The notes: generated from the sequence alone by a model not told the origin. A stretch of DNA of 64,000 bases from an uncultured Pelagibacteraceae bacterium (GCA_902573465.1 CACGJX010000006.1:1-64000), one strand, 5' to 3'; shown: positions 28,452 through 37,429, numbered from the stretch's first letter. Made by a program: numbers and translations.

Positions 28452-29432
28452 ATGAAAGATCAGATAATAACAAAAAAAATTCTTAATTGGTATGATTTAA
28501 ATAAGAGAACATTACCGTGGCGAAAAAATGTTTCACAATCAAAAAAACATTATTTTACATTGGTAAGTGAATTCATGTTGCAGCAGACACAAGTTGTGAC
28601 TGTAATTCCTTATTTTAATAGATTTATAAATAAAATTCCAAATCTTAAAAAACTTTCAAAAATCCCAGATAGAGAATTGATAAAACTTTGGGAGGGTCTT
28701 GGATATTATTCGAGAGTAAGAAATCTAAAAAAAACTGCTAAAATCATAATTAGTAAATATCATGGAGAAATTCCAAATAATTATGAGAATTTAATATCTT
28801 TACCTGGTATCGGCAATTACACTGCTAATGCAATTTTAGCTATTGCCTTTAATAAATCCTATATTCCTTTAGATGGAAATATTGAAAGAGTTTTAAAAAG
28901 ATATCTTTATTTAAAAAAAGATAAGGAAATACAAAAAGACAATCTAATAGAAAAAAAATCTATTTTTGGAATTTCATCAAGAGCAAGCGATTATGCTCAA
29001 GCTTTAATGGAATTAGGAGCAATGATATGTAAACCAAAAAATCCTGAATGTAGTAAGTGTCCTATCTCAAAAAATTGCAAATCTTATAAGAAGAAAGATT
29101 TTAATTTAGCTAAAATTACAAAAAAGAATAAAGAAAAATATTTTATTCTTAAAGTTTATAAAAAAAATCAAAAATACTTGTTAGTAAAAAATACAAGATT
29201 TAACTTTCTAAAAAATTTAGCAATTTTTCCGATGGAAGAGCTTTCTAACCCAAAAAATTTTAATGAAAATCTTAATTTTAAAATGTCAAATATGAATATG
29301 AACATAAAAATTGAATATCTCAAAAATGCAAAAAGATTTCCCTCATCTTATTGGTTTGATAAAAGGAAATTAGATAATTATATGCTTCCAACATTTACCA
29401 AGAAAGTTGTTAAATATTTAGAAAAAAAATAA
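28452..29432 (+). CDS. mutY: A/G-specific adenine DNA glycosylase MutY
   Basis: MutY removes adenine mispaired with 8-oxoguanine. It has 326 aa from ATG 28452; an upstream in-frame ATG at 28410 would add a non-conserved lead inside the opposite gene. Catalytic Glu40 (SEFMLQQTQV) and Asp141 (PLDGNIERV) match E. coli Glu37 and Asp138. The [4Fe-4S] loop is Cys193-x6-Cys200-x2-Cys203-x5-Cys209. The C-terminal NUDIX-like recognition domain is present but short. It overlaps the following monooxygenase gene by one base. Confidence 0.95.
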   Translation: MKDQIITKKILNWYDLNKRTLPWRKNVSQSKKHYFTLVSEFMLQQTQVVTVIPYFNRFINKIPNLKKLSKIPDRELIKLWEGLGYYSRVRNLKKTAKIIISKYHGEIPNNYENLISLPGIGNYTANAILAIAFNKSYIPLDGNIERVLKRYLYLKKDKEIQKDNLIEKKSIFGISSRASDYAQALMELGAMICKPKNPECSKCPISKNCKSYKKKDFNLAKITKKNKEKYFILKVYKKNQKYLLVKNTRFNFLKNLAIFPMEELSNPKNFNENLNFKMSNMNMNIKIEYLKNAKRFPSSYWFDKRKLDNYMLPTFTKKVVKYLEKK

Positions 29433-30577
29433 TGAAAAAAGTAGCTGTAATTGGTGCTGGTATTTCAGGGCTATTCATCGCGAACTTATTTAAGAGAAAT
29501 GAAAAGTATCAAGTAACTATCTTTGAGAGAAATAGCCTAATCGATTTAAAAGAAGGTTACGGAATTCAATTATCTGTCAACAGTATCAAACTTTTAAATA
29601 AAATTCAGTTTGATAAATTAGAAAATAATAAAAAATTTAATCCAGACAAAATCAATTTTTACTCAGTTAAAAATTCTAACAAGATATGTGAGTTAAATAT
29701 ATCAGATTTTAATACTGAAAATTGTAAATATACTACTCTTAAAAGATCATCACTTATTGATTTTTTAAAAAAGGATTTAGAAAAAGAAGTAAAATTTAAC
29801 CACACTATTTCAACGATAGAACAACAAGATCAAATTGTTAAAATCGCTTTTGAAAATAATCAAACTTATGAATTTGACTATTTAATTATTTCAGATGGTG
29901 TCTTTTCAAAGAGTAAAAATCTGTTGTCAAAAAATCAAATTAAACCAAAATTTGATGATACGTTAGCCATAAGAGGAATAATACCAAGTTCATCAAACAT
30001 AGCTGATAAAAAAAACATCTCATTGTTTTTAGGTTCAAATTTTCACTATGTTATTTATCCAGTATCTCCTGATGGAGATTTAAACTTTATAGCTGTAATG
30101 AAATATAAACTTTCAGAGGATGAGCAAAAAGATTACTCGTTGTTTAATGACAATATTTTTATTAAAAATATTTTAGAAAAAGTTCCGGACATAAATAAGA
30201 AATTTTTTGACAATATTAAGGATCTAAAGATATACCCAGTATTTATCAGCCATGATTTTTTCAAAGCTAAAAACAATAATATTCATTTAATAGGAGATGC
30301 TTTTTTTGCTTTTTCACCATCATTTGCTCAAGGTGCATCACAATCAATTGAAGGTGCATATGAATTATTTGAGAATATAGAGAATAATACTAAGAGTAAT
30401 TTTTTTAGAAATAGAGTTGATAAAATAAAGATGGTAAATAACCGATCAAAATTTAATCAATTTGCTTTTCATTTATCTAATCCTCTAACTACATTTTTAA
30501 GAAATATTCTTTTGAAAAGATTAGTAAAAAACAAAAAGTTTTTAGAGGGCTACCTTGGGAAAATATATAAAAACTAA
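29432..30577 (+). CDS. FAD-dependent aromatic-ring-type monooxygenase
   Basis: A 381-aa flavoprotein of the p-hydroxybenzoate hydroxylase / UbiH superfamily. The GxGxxG motif is G8-A-G-I-S-G, the DG motif is SDGVFSKSKN near residue 150, and the second FAD motif is the GD in HLIGDAFFAFSPSFAQGA. The last 60 residues are basic and may contact the membrane. Salicylate-hydroxylase-like and TetX-like enzymes share these motifs, and a UbiH/UbiF-type role in ubiquinone synthesis is possible. The substrate cannot be assigned. The stop shares CTAA (30574-30577) with the convergent ccrM stop. Confidence 0.8.
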   Translation: MKKVAVIGAGISGLFIANLFKRNEKYQVTIFERNSLIDLKEGYGIQLSVNSIKLLNKIQFDKLENNKKFNPDKINFYSVKNSNKICELNISDFNTENCKYTTLKRSSLIDFLKKDLEKEVKFNHTISTIEQQDQIVKIAFENNQTYEFDYLIISDGVFSKSKNLLSKNQIKPKFDDTLAIRGIIPSSSNIADKKNISLFLGSNFHYVIYPVSPDGDLNFIAVMKYKLSEDEQKDYSLFNDNIFIKNILEKVPDINKKFFDNIKDLKIYPVFISHDFFKAKNNNIHLIGDAFFAFSPSFAQGASQSIEGAYELFENIENNTKSNFFRNRVDKIKMVNNRSKFNQFAFHLSNPLTTFLRNILLKRLVKNKKFLEGYLGKIYKN

Positions 30578-31644
30578 CTATTAGAAATCAACCTTTGTCT
30601 CAAATGATCGATAGGAACTGCGTTTCCATTTAAGTTATAATGCCAATAGGTCCATCCATTACAGCTCTCAGCACCTAAAATTGTAGCTGCTACTTTATGG
30701 ATTGAGCCTTCAGTTTGAGCATGTTTAATACTGCCATCAGCCATAATTTTTGCACTGATTTTCTTTTTATTATCAAAAATAGTGGTGCCTGGTTTAATTA
30801 TTCCTAATTCAACCAATGATCCAAAAGGTATTCTCGGCTTAGATCTACCATTTTGCAAAGTATCTAAATAATGATCTTCTATAGGTTTTGCATTCTTTAA
30901 TCTTTGTTCGGCAGCTTTAAAATAGGTTTTTTCTTTTTCAATTCCATAATAATTTCTACCCAATTTTTTTGCAACTGTTGCTGTTGTTCCTGATCCTAAA
31001 AAAGGGTCTAAAACTAAATCATTTTTATTAGATGTTGCTAATAAAATTCTGTGAAGTAAAGCCTCAGGTTTTTGAGTAGAATGGACTTTTTTACCATTCT
31101 TTTTAAGTCTTTCAGAACCATTACAAATTGGTAATTCCCAGTTAGATCTCATTTGAAGATCGTCATTTAAACATTTTAAGGATTGATAATTAAAAGTGTA
31201 TTTTGATTTTTCAGACTTAGATGCCCAAATTAAAGTTTCGTGTGCGTTTGTAAATCGCGTTCCTCTAAAATTTGGCATAGGGTTTTTTTTATTCCAAATG
31301 ACGTCATTTAAAATCCAAAAACCTAAATTTTGAATAGCTGCTCCAACTCTAAAAATGTTATGGTAACTACCAATTACCCAAATTGCCCCATCTTTTTTTA
31401 AAATTCTTTTACACTCACTTAACCATGAATAGGTAAAGTCATCATACTTTTTAAAATTTTCAAATTGATCCCATTTATCATTTACTGCACTTACTTTGGA
31501 TCTATCTGGTCTTGTTAATTCACTTTTTAATTGTAGGTTGTAAGGAGGGTCAGCAAAAATTAAATCAAAAGTCTCATCAGGAATTTTTTTTAGCTCCTGG
31601 AGACTATCTCCGTTAATTAATTTATTTTTAAAATTTAAACTCAT
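30574..31644 (-). CDS. ccrM: Cell-cycle DNA adenine methyltransferase CcrM (GANTC)
   Basis: CcrM methylates adenine in GANTC and ties transcription to replication in alphaproteobacteria. It has 356 aa from ATG 31644, nearly the Caulobacter length (358); a longer frame from 31686 would start inside the -35 element. Catalytic motif IV DPPYNL lies at 32-37, and the SAM motif FLGSGTT follows near residue 210, giving the beta-class order. The C-terminal ~85 residues match the CcrM-specific DNA-binding extension (IPFGSLVELG..KPG, HKVAATILGAESCNGW). It is downstream of rnhB with its own promoter. The mutY, rnhB and ccrM association is common in the class. Confidence 0.94.
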   Translation of the reverse strand: MSLNFKNKLINGDSLQELKKIPDETFDLIFADPPYNLQLKSELTRPDRSKVSAVNDKWDQFENFKKYDDFTYSWLSECKRILKKDGAIWVIGSYHNIFRVGAAIQNLGFWILNDVIWNKKNPMPNFRGTRFTNAHETLIWASKSEKSKYTFNYQSLKCLNDDLQMRSNWELPICNGSERLKKNGKKVHSTQKPEALLHRILLATSNKNDLVLDPFLGSGTTATVAKKLGRNYYGIEKEKTYFKAAEQRLKNAKPIEDHYLDTLQNGRSKPRIPFGSLVELGIIKPGTTIFDNKKKISAKIMADGSIKHAQTEGSIHKVAATILGAESCNGWTYWHYNLNGNAVPIDHLRQRLISNS

Positions 31645-31657
31645 TTTGAAAAAATAA

Positions 31658-31686
31658 ATTAGACTCCAAAAAGATTCTTGGGTCAA
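31658..31686 (-). promoter_or_regulatory. ccrM promoter with two embedded GANTC methylation sites
   Basis: On the minus strand: TTGACC (31686-31681, five of six), exactly 17 bp, then TCTAAT (31663-31658, five of six). One GANTC site (GAATC, 31677-31673) lies in the spacer and a second (GAGTC, 31666-31662) overlaps the -10 element by two bases. Predicted transcription start is near 31651, about 7 nt before the ATG, so the mRNA would be almost leaderless. The methylase's own target sites therefore sit inside its promoter, which suggests autoregulation. Pattern match and inference. Confidence 0.65.
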
Positions 31687-31722
31687 CCTATGATTGAATT
31701 ATTTAGACTGGTTTTGTATGAC

Positions 31723-31737
31723 TTATCATGGTGATAA
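31723..31737. repeat. Short inverted repeat upstream of the ccrM promoter
   Basis: TTATCA, three bases (TGG), TGATAA: perfect 6-bp arms located about 40 bp upstream of the -35 element in the 119-bp rnhB-ccrM gap. There is no T-tract, so a terminator for rnhB is unlikely. It could be an operator, but arms this short also occur by chance in AT-rich DNA. Confidence 0.3.
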
Positions 31738-31763
31738 CTACATATTGTGTTTTTACGTGAAAA

Positions 31764-32324
31764 CTATTTTAATCTATTTATTGGAGAAAAGTTTTTCCTG
31801 TGATGTTTTGTAATCCCTAAAACTTTTATGGCTTTTAAATGTTGACTAGTACCATATCCAAAATTTTTTTGCCAACTATAGCCTTTAAACTTTTTACTTA
31901 AATTTGAGATCATTTTATCACGTGTAACTTTAGCAATAATTGATGCTGCAGAAATAGATGGAATTTTTTGGTCACCTTTAATAATAGATTTAAGTTTGTA
32001 ATTTTTTAATTCAGGCAATTTATTTCCATCAATTAATACATGTGAAGGTTTTTTCTTAAGTTTTTTGATTGCTCTTTTCATTGCTAATAAACTGGCATTT
32101 AAAATATTTAATTGCTCAATTTCTTTCAATGATGCCTTTCCAATTGCCCAAATTGAATTTTTTTTAATATGGCTAAATAAGACTTTGCGTTTAGAGCTTG
32201 ATATACTTTTTGAGTCTTTTAGTAATTTTGTATTTATAGATTTTTTTAAAATAACTGCAGCTGCATAGACTGGTCCAACCAAACTTCCTCGACCGACTTC
32301 ATCTACACCAGCAATAATTTTCAT
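31764..32324 (-). CDS. rnhB: Ribonuclease HII
   Basis: RNase HII removes ribonucleotides and RNA primers from DNA. It has 186 aa from ATG 32324, where the conserved MKIIAGVDEVGRG begins; the start overlaps the udg stop by one base (TAATG). An in-frame ATG further upstream would lie inside udg. Asp8 and Glu9 (VDEVGRG), the LIDGNKL Asp and the C-terminal KVTRD Asp make up the active site. The GVDEVGRG motif has the Arg-Gly pair specific to type II enzymes. Confidence 0.94.
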   Translation of the reverse strand: MKIIAGVDEVGRGSLVGPVYAAAVILKKSINTKLLKDSKSISSSKRKVLFSHIKKNSIWAIGKASLKEIEQLNILNASLLAMKRAIKKLKKKPSHVLIDGNKLPELKNYKLKSIIKGDQKIPSISAASIIAKVTRDKMISNLSKKFKGYSWQKNFGYGTSQHLKAIKVLGITKHHRKNFSPINRLK

Positions 32325-33043
32325 TAAATTATAATATTTAAATCTTCTACTTTTTTTCTTATTTTTTTTAGGTCCTCCCATGAGAATTTCTTTTTATCTG
32401 GATACCTAATTAAATAAGATGGATTAAAAGTGATAATTACGGGAATTGTTTTGTTTCCAATTATGATTTCTTTCCAATTTCCTCTTTCGGTTGAGATTTG
32501 ATTACCAAGACCCGTTACTGCCTCCATTGCAGTGGTGCCCATTAATATCAAAATTTTAGGATCTATAATTGAAATATGTTCTTTTAGAAAAATTGAATAT
32601 CGCTTTATCTCTTGAGTAGTTGGCTTTCTATCATTGGGTGGTCTAAAATTTATTGAGTAAGTAGAGTACACTTTCTCTCTTTTGATTTTAATTGCTAAAA
32701 GCATCTTGTTTAAAAGCACACCAACATCTCCACAAAATGTTTTAGCTTCCAAGTCCTCTTTTTCATCAGGAGCTTCTCCAATTAACATTATAGGACTATT
32801 TATGTCACCATCTCCCATAACTAGATTTTTAGAATTATTTCTTAAATTACAATCTTCAATTGAATTGATTTTTTTCTTTAGTCTTAATATTCTCTCTTCT
32901 TTCCCTGTTTTATTTTGAACGCTATTTTCCTTTACAATTTTAAGTCTATTTATTGGTTTATTACTAAATTCAAAATTTGGCTCTACTTTATCTAAAAATC
33001 TTTGATCATATTTGGCATTTTGATTTAACATCTTTTTAGTCAT
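32324..33043 (-). CDS. Family-4-like uracil-DNA glycosylase lacking iron-sulfur cysteines
   Basis: A 239-aa UDG-superfamily protein starting at ATG 33043 (a TTG three codons earlier is weaker). The catalytic motif A region reads IGEAPDEKED, the RPPNDR loop follows, and motif B is FNPSYLIRYP in place of the usual HPxxLLR, with Asn for His. Family 4 enzymes carry a [4Fe-4S] cluster on four cysteines. Here only two cysteines exist (DCNL and TFCGD), so the cluster is probably lost; the KCRPP cysteine is Phe. It likely excises uracil from DNA, but activity of this variant is unproven. It is first in the udg-rnhB pair and divergent from the TPR gene. Confidence 0.8.
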   Translation of the reverse strand: MTKKMLNQNAKYDQRFLDKVEPNFEFSNKPINRLKIVKENSVQNKTGKEERILRLKKKINSIEDCNLRNNSKNLVMGDGDINSPIMLIGEAPDEKEDLEAKTFCGDVGVLLNKMLLAIKIKREKVYSTYSINFRPPNDRKPTTQEIKRYSIFLKEHISIIDPKILILMGTTAMEAVTGLGNQISTERGNWKEIIIGNKTIPVIITFNPSYLIRYPDKKKFSWEDLKKIRKKVEDLNIII

Positions 33044-33054
33044 AAAGTGCAATT

Positions 33055-34725
33055 ATGTTTGTCAAAAATTTAAAATTTTTATTGATTTTATTTTTACTTT
33101 ATCAAAATCCCTTGCATTCTAAAAGTGCTAGTTTTGATGATTTTGACACCAAAAACTTATCAAAATATTTCTCTGGAATTGTAGCATTTGAAAATAAAAA
33201 TAATTCAAAGGCGTTAAATTTTTTTAATACTTCTAAAATTTTATTAAATAAACATGAGCCTTATTTAAAGAGATATGTTTACTCTCTAGTCTTAGAAAAT
33301 AAAGTAAATCAAGCTATAAATATTGTTAAACAAAATAAAAATAAATCAGAATTTTTTGAAAAATACTTATTATTAACAATAGACAGTATAAGAAGAGAGG
33401 ATTTTTCAAAGGCACTGAATTACATATCTAAGTCTAAAAAATACATTAAGCTCAACCGATTTAATTCAGCAATTTTAGATAATTTGAGAGACTACATTTT
33501 TGTATTCAAAGAAAAAAGATTGCCCAATGACATAAAAGATTATGGAAATTTATCAATAATTTCAACAACCTTTCAAAGGTGTTATTTAGGAGATGCAAAA
33601 ACAAAAACTTTTTTCTCTAAGCTTATTGGTAATGACGATGCAGACTTAACTAGGTACACTTTTTTTTACTTAGCATATTTAATTGAAAATAACCAAATAG
33701 AGGAAGCAAAAAAAATAACTGATAACATTAAATTTATTAATACTTCTTTACTTTTGTCTCAAGGAAAAAGTTGGATTGAAAAAGGCAACGAAAGAAAAAT
33801 GAACTCTATTTTTTCATGCAAAAACCATAATGACTTAATAAGTGAATTTTTATTTTTAATATCTAATTTATATTCTGCTCAAGACGATTTTATAAATTCT
33901 AACTTTTATTCATTTTTATCTAATTATTTAAATCCAAAATTTCATTATAATTTATCATTAATGGCAGAAAATTTATATTCAAATGAAGAATTTGATCGAG
34001 TTAAAAAAATTTTACAAGAATTTGAAAAAGAAGATGATTTCTATTATTGGTATAGATTAAAAAAAGAAGCTCAAATTATCTCAAGAGAAAGTAGCACAAA
34101 AGATTCATTAAAATTTATTAAGTCTAATTTTGAAAAAATTGAAAAACCAAATGAAAAAATCTTATTTGATATTGCTAATTTTTACAAAAATGCAAAAGAG
34201 TACGAACAAGCTATAAAATATTACACAATAGTCCTAGGAATAGTCAGCGATGATTTAGAAATTAAATCAGATTTGTTTTATAGAAGAGGAGCGAGCAATG
34301 AACGAATGGGAAATTATGAAGAAGCAGATAGAGACATGCTTTATTCTTTAGAAATTGATCCAGATGATGCATATGTTCTTAATTATTTAGCATATTCTTG
34401 GTTAGAGAGAGATTATAAAATTAAAGATGCAATGGAAATGTTAGAGAAAGCATATTCTTTAACTGAGAATGATCCATATATAATTGACTCAATTGGTTGG
34501 GCTTATTATTTAACAAAAGACTACGTAAAAGCAGAAACATACTTAAAAAGAGCTGTCGAATTAATGCCAGATGATGCGATAGTAAATGATCACTATGGAG
34601 ATATTCTTTGGATGTTGGGTAGAAAAATTCAAGCAAGGTATTTTTGGAAAAGTGTATTTAAAATGGAGGATGTAGATGAGGAATTATTACAAAAAATAAA
34701 TTCAAAAATAATTAAAGGACTCTAA
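33055..34725 (+). CDS. Exported TPR-repeat protein
   Basis: A 556-aa protein with a hydrophobic signal peptide (about 1-22). The N-terminal two thirds form weak helical repeats. The last third holds clear tetratricopeptide units, such as RRGASNERMGNYEEADRDM, then the AYSWLERDYKIKDAMEMLEKA and SIGWAYYLTKDYVKAETYLKRA regions. TPR scaffolds of this kind in the periplasm or outer membrane assist assembly of envelope or respiratory proteins, but no specific partner is visible. The start is 11 bp from the divergent udg start, and ispE follows one base after the stop. This gene order (TPR, ispE) is frequent in alphaproteobacteria. Confidence 0.85.
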   Translation: MFVKNLKFLLILFLLYQNPLHSKSASFDDFDTKNLSKYFSGIVAFENKNNSKALNFFNTSKILLNKHEPYLKRYVYSLVLENKVNQAINIVKQNKNKSEFFEKYLLLTIDSIRREDFSKALNYISKSKKYIKLNRFNSAILDNLRDYIFVFKEKRLPNDIKDYGNLSIISTTFQRCYLGDAKTKTFFSKLIGNDDADLTRYTFFYLAYLIENNQIEEAKKITDNIKFINTSLLLSQGKSWIEKGNERKMNSIFSCKNHNDLISEFLFLISNLYSAQDDFINSNFYSFLSNYLNPKFHYNLSLMAENLYSNEEFDRVKKILQEFEKEDDFYYWYRLKKEAQIISRESSTKDSLKFIKSNFEKIEKPNEKILFDIANFYKNAKEYEQAIKYYTIVLGIVSDDLEIKSDLFYRRGASNERMGNYEEADRDMLYSLEIDPDDAYVLNYLAYSWLERDYKIKDAMEMLEKAYSLTENDPYIIDSIGWAYYLTKDYVKAETYLKRAVELMPDDAIVNDHYGDILWMLGRKIQARYFWKSVFKMEDVDEELLQKINSKIIKGL

Positions 34726-34726
34726 G

Positions 34727-35572
34727 ATGAGCTATTCCAGAATAAAGTCATTTGCTAAAATTAATTTAGCTCTTAACGTTACTGGAAAAAACTCAAGACT
34801 ACACAAGATTGAGAGTATGGTAGGTTTTGTCTCGTTACACGATGTTATTCTAATTAAAGAAATTCAATCTAAAAAACATATTATTTCATTTAACGGAAAA
34901 TACTCAAAGAATATTCACAAGAAAAATACAATTTCAAAGTTGTTAAATATTCTTGAGAAAAAAAAATTAATTACAGGTCATAAGTTTGAGATAAAAGTTA
35001 ATAAACATATTCCATCAAAATCTGGATTAGGAAGTGGATCAATGAATGCTGCAAATATATTAAAACATTTGATTAAGAAAAAGTATATCAACCCCAGCAA
35101 AGGACAATTAAATTCAATTTGTAAATCAGTAGGTTCAGATGTAGCTCTGGGTCTTAATTCTACTTTTACAATTCTTAAATCTAATAATCAAATTAAAGAG
35201 TTTAAAAACTGTAAAAAATTTTACGCACTAATTGTTAAACCTAGTTTTGGGTGTTCGACAAAAGAGATATATTCAAGTGTTAAAAAATTCTCAAAACCCA
35301 GATTTAATAAACCCTCTAAGAAAATGTTTAGGTTTGATAATTTGAAAAAACTCAATAATTCTCTTGAGGCGATTTCTCTATCTAAGTTTCCTAAATTAAA
35401 AAATATCAAAAATTTTCTTGAAAAATCCTCAAATAAGAGTTTCGTAAGAATGACAGGATCAGGTTCTGCAATTGTCGCATATTTTAAATCTAAAAAATTA
35501 TGCGATGATGTTAAAAAAAAATTTAGTAGAAAATATAAAAATTGCTGGTGTAAAGTTGCAAAAACTATATAA
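34727..35572 (+). CDS. ispE: 4-diphosphocytidyl-2-C-methyl-D-erythritol kinase IspE
   Basis: IspE phosphorylates CDP-methylerythritol in the MEP isoprenoid pathway. It has 281 aa with GHMP-kinase architecture. The N-terminal AKINLALNV segment carries the conserved Lys, the ATP loop is PSKSGLGSGSMNAA (about 90-105), and the C-terminal glycine motif is MTGSGSAIVAYF. It begins 1 nt after the TPR gene with AAGGA upstream. A T-rich run (35575-35584) follows the stop but has no preceding hairpin. With ispH at 17339 it is the second MEP gene in the window. Confidence 0.92.
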   Translation: MSYSRIKSFAKINLALNVTGKNSRLHKIESMVGFVSLHDVILIKEIQSKKHIISFNGKYSKNIHKKNTISKLLNILEKKKLITGHKFEIKVNKHIPSKSGLGSGSMNAANILKHLIKKKYINPSKGQLNSICKSVGSDVALGLNSTFTILKSNNQIKEFKNCKKFYALIVKPSFGCSTKEIYSSVKKFSKPRFNKPSKKMFRFDNLKKLNNSLEAISLSKFPKLKNIKNFLEKSSNKSFVRMTGSGSAIVAYFKSKKLCDDVKKKFSRKYKNCWCKVAKTI

Positions 35573-35603
35573 ATTCTTTTTTTTGTGTTATACGAAATTA
35601 GAT

Positions 35604-35677
35604 TGGGGCGTAGCCAAGCGGTAAGGCACGGGTTTTTGGTACCTGCATCCTAGGTTCGAATCCTAGCGCCCCAGCCA
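35604..35677 (+). tRNA. tRNA-Gln (anticodon TTG) with encoded CCA
   Basis: A complete cloverleaf of 74 nt. The acceptor TGGGGCG (35604-35610) pairs with CGCCCCA (35667-35673), discriminator G, then CCA at 35675-35677. The D stem is GCC/GGC. The anticodon stem 629-633/641-645 encloses the loop TTTTGGT with anticodon TTG at 35636-35638. The T arm is CTAGG-TTCGAAT-CCTAG. A TGTTATACG (35586-35594) upstream resembles an extended -10 element ending about 10 nt before the tRNA. The start of the CCA-adding enzyme gene follows after 3 nt. Confidence 0.97.
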
Positions 35678-35680
35678 AAT

Positions 35681-36955
35681 ATGAAAAACATTTTAAATAA
35701 AATTTTCTCGAGTTCAAAAAACCTTTACTCATTTAAGAATAATATCAAAAAACTTTCATTAACAACACCTGTGAAAAAAATTTTTGAGGCTATAAATTCT
35801 CACTCATCTGAAAGTGAGATTAGGTACGTGGGAGGCTGTTTAAGAAAAATATTAAATAATGAGAAAGTTGATGATATAGATTTAGCAACAAATTTAAATC
35901 CTTTAGAAGTCACTGAAATCTTAAATAAAAATAATATTAATTTTTATGAGTCAGGAATTGACCATGGAACAATTACAGCAATCATAGATGATCATAAGTA
36001 TGAGATAACATCTCTAAGAGAAGATATTTTCACAGATGGTAGACATGCTAAAGTAAAATTCTCCAAAGATTGGAAAAAAGATGCTGCGAGAAGGGATTTT
36101 ACTATTAACTCTATTTATGCCGATTTGGATGGAAATTTATTTGATCCTTATAATGGAAAAAAAGATATTGAAATAGGTCAGGTTAGCTTTATTGGAAACC
36201 CTGAAAAAAGAATTAAAGAGGATTATTTAAGGATATTAAGATACTTAAGATTTTTTTTAAATTATTCAAAGCAGCCTCACAAAGAGGAAATAATTAAAGT
36301 AATAAAAATCAATATAAGTGGTATTTCTATTATATCTAAAGAGAGACTATTAGATGAGTTAAAAAAATTATTAAAATCAGATAAATTAGAAAATTTATCA
36401 AAAGATAAATTCAGCATCGACCTAATATTGTTAATTTTTCCAGAGCTAAAGAATATCAAAAATATTATTGATGCAATCAAAGTAAAGAGAGAACTATTTG
36501 TTGATCTGGATTTTATGTTTACTTTATTTTTAATGATAATAGATGAAACAGACAATTTAGAATATTTCTTGTACAAATATAATATTTCGAAAAAAGATCA
36601 AAAAAGAGCTTATGCTATTAGTAACTTTTATAATGAAAAGAATGGATCAAAAACTTTAAATGAAGTGAACTTAAATAAAGTTCTATATTATGATGGAAAG
36701 CAAGCAGTATTAGATATTATAAATTTTAAGATTATAAAAACAAAGAAATTAGATAAGAAATTGTTGAACTTACTAGAATTATATAAAAATAAGATTACAC
36801 CGAGTTTGCCTGTTGGAGCTAATTTATTAATGACTAGATACAAAATACCAGAGGGAAGACAGTTGGGGAGTATGCTGAAATTGATCGAAGAGGAGTGGAT
36901 CAGGAATAATTTCAAAATTTCTGACAAACAAATCGATAGTATTATAAAGGGTTAA
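35681..36955 (+). CDS. CCA tRNA nucleotidyltransferase / poly(A) polymerase family
   Basis: A 424-aa class II nucleotidyltransferase that adds or repairs the CCA end of tRNA. The GG motif is at 51-52 (GGCLRK) and the catalytic Asp65-x-Asp67 is in DDIDLAT. The template/flexible region is RRDFTIN, and the RNA-binding block with [10 protein letters not shown] follows. The poly(A)-polymerase (PcnB) alternative cannot be excluded, but this is the form alphaproteobacteria use as CCA enzyme. The ATG is only 3 nt after the CCA of tRNA-Gln, so it is probably cotranscribed with that tRNA. The stop shares TTAA with convergent greA. Confidence 0.88.
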   Translation: MKNILNKIFSSSKNLYSFKNNIKKLSLTTPVKKIFEAINSHSSESEIRYVGGCLRKILNNEKVDDIDLATNLNPLEVTEILNKNNINFYESGIDHGTITAIIDDHKYEITSLREDIFTDGRHAKVKFSKDWKKDAARRDFTINSIYADLDGNLFDPYNGKKDIEIGQVSFIGNPEKRIKEDYLRILRYLRFFLNYSKQPHKEEIIKVIKINISGISIISKERLLDELKKLLKSDKLENLSKDKFSIDLILLIFPELKNIKNIIDAIKVKRELFVDLDFMFTLFLMIIDETDNLEYFLYKYNISKKDQKRAYAISNFYNEKNGSKTLNEVNLNKVLYYDGKQAVLDIINFKIIKTKKLDKKLLNLLELYKNKITPSLPVGANLLMTRYKIPEGRQLGSMLKLIEEEWIRNNFKISDKQIDSIIKG

Positions 36956-37428
36956 AGATATTTGACGTCTTTAACTTCAAAGTTTTTTACTCCAGCAGGA
37001 GTATTTATTTCTACAAGATCATTTTTATTTTTTCCAATAAGACCTTTACCTATTGGTGATTGAAAATATAACAGTTTTTTTTTTAAATCTGCTTCATCTT
37101 TTCCAACTATTTTATAATCTATCTTTTCACCGGTATCTAAATTTTCCAAAAATACTGTGGCACCAAAAATTACTTTGCCGTCATTTTTTATTTTAGTAAC
37201 ATCAATGACATTTGCTCTTGCAATAATATCATTTATTTCTGTTATCCTACCCTCGTTGTGAGACTGCTCTTCTTTTGCTGCATGATACTCAGCGTTTTCT
37301 TTTAAATCTCCGTGTGATCTTGCTTCAGCAATTGCGGCAACTATTTCTGGTCTTTTTTTTTCTTTTAAAAAAATTAATTCTTCTTTTAGTTTATTTAAGC
37401 CATTCAAGGTAATTGGTTCTTTATCCAT
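36952..37428 (-). CDS. greA: Transcription elongation factor GreA
   Basis: GreA rescues backtracked RNA polymerase by stimulating transcript cleavage. It has 158 aa from ATG 37428, identical in length to E. coli GreA. GGAAATGAT just upstream is a good ribosome-binding site, which rules against the in-frame ATG at 37446. The N-terminal coiled coil carries the acidic tip region ([16 protein letters not shown]) and the C-terminal FKBP-like domain ends in GVKNFEV. It follows hemF with a 1-nt gap. Confidence 0.96.
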   Translation of the reverse strand: MDKEPITLNGLNKLKEELIFLKEKKRPEIVAAIAEARSHGDLKENAEYHAAKEEQSHNEGRITEINDIIARANVIDVTKIKNDGKVIFGATVFLENLDTGEKIDYKIVGKDEADLKKKLLYFQSPIGKGLIGKNKNDLVEINTPAGVKNFEVKDVKYL

Positions 37429-37429
37429 A

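Noticed and set aside
33044..33052. TTG at 33052 as the udg start
   Set aside because: An ATG three codons later (33043) is the more usual start and no conserved residues precede it.
35573..35603. T-rich run after ispE as a terminator
   Set aside because: There is no stable GC hairpin in front of it; the T-run is typical of the local AT-rich sequence.
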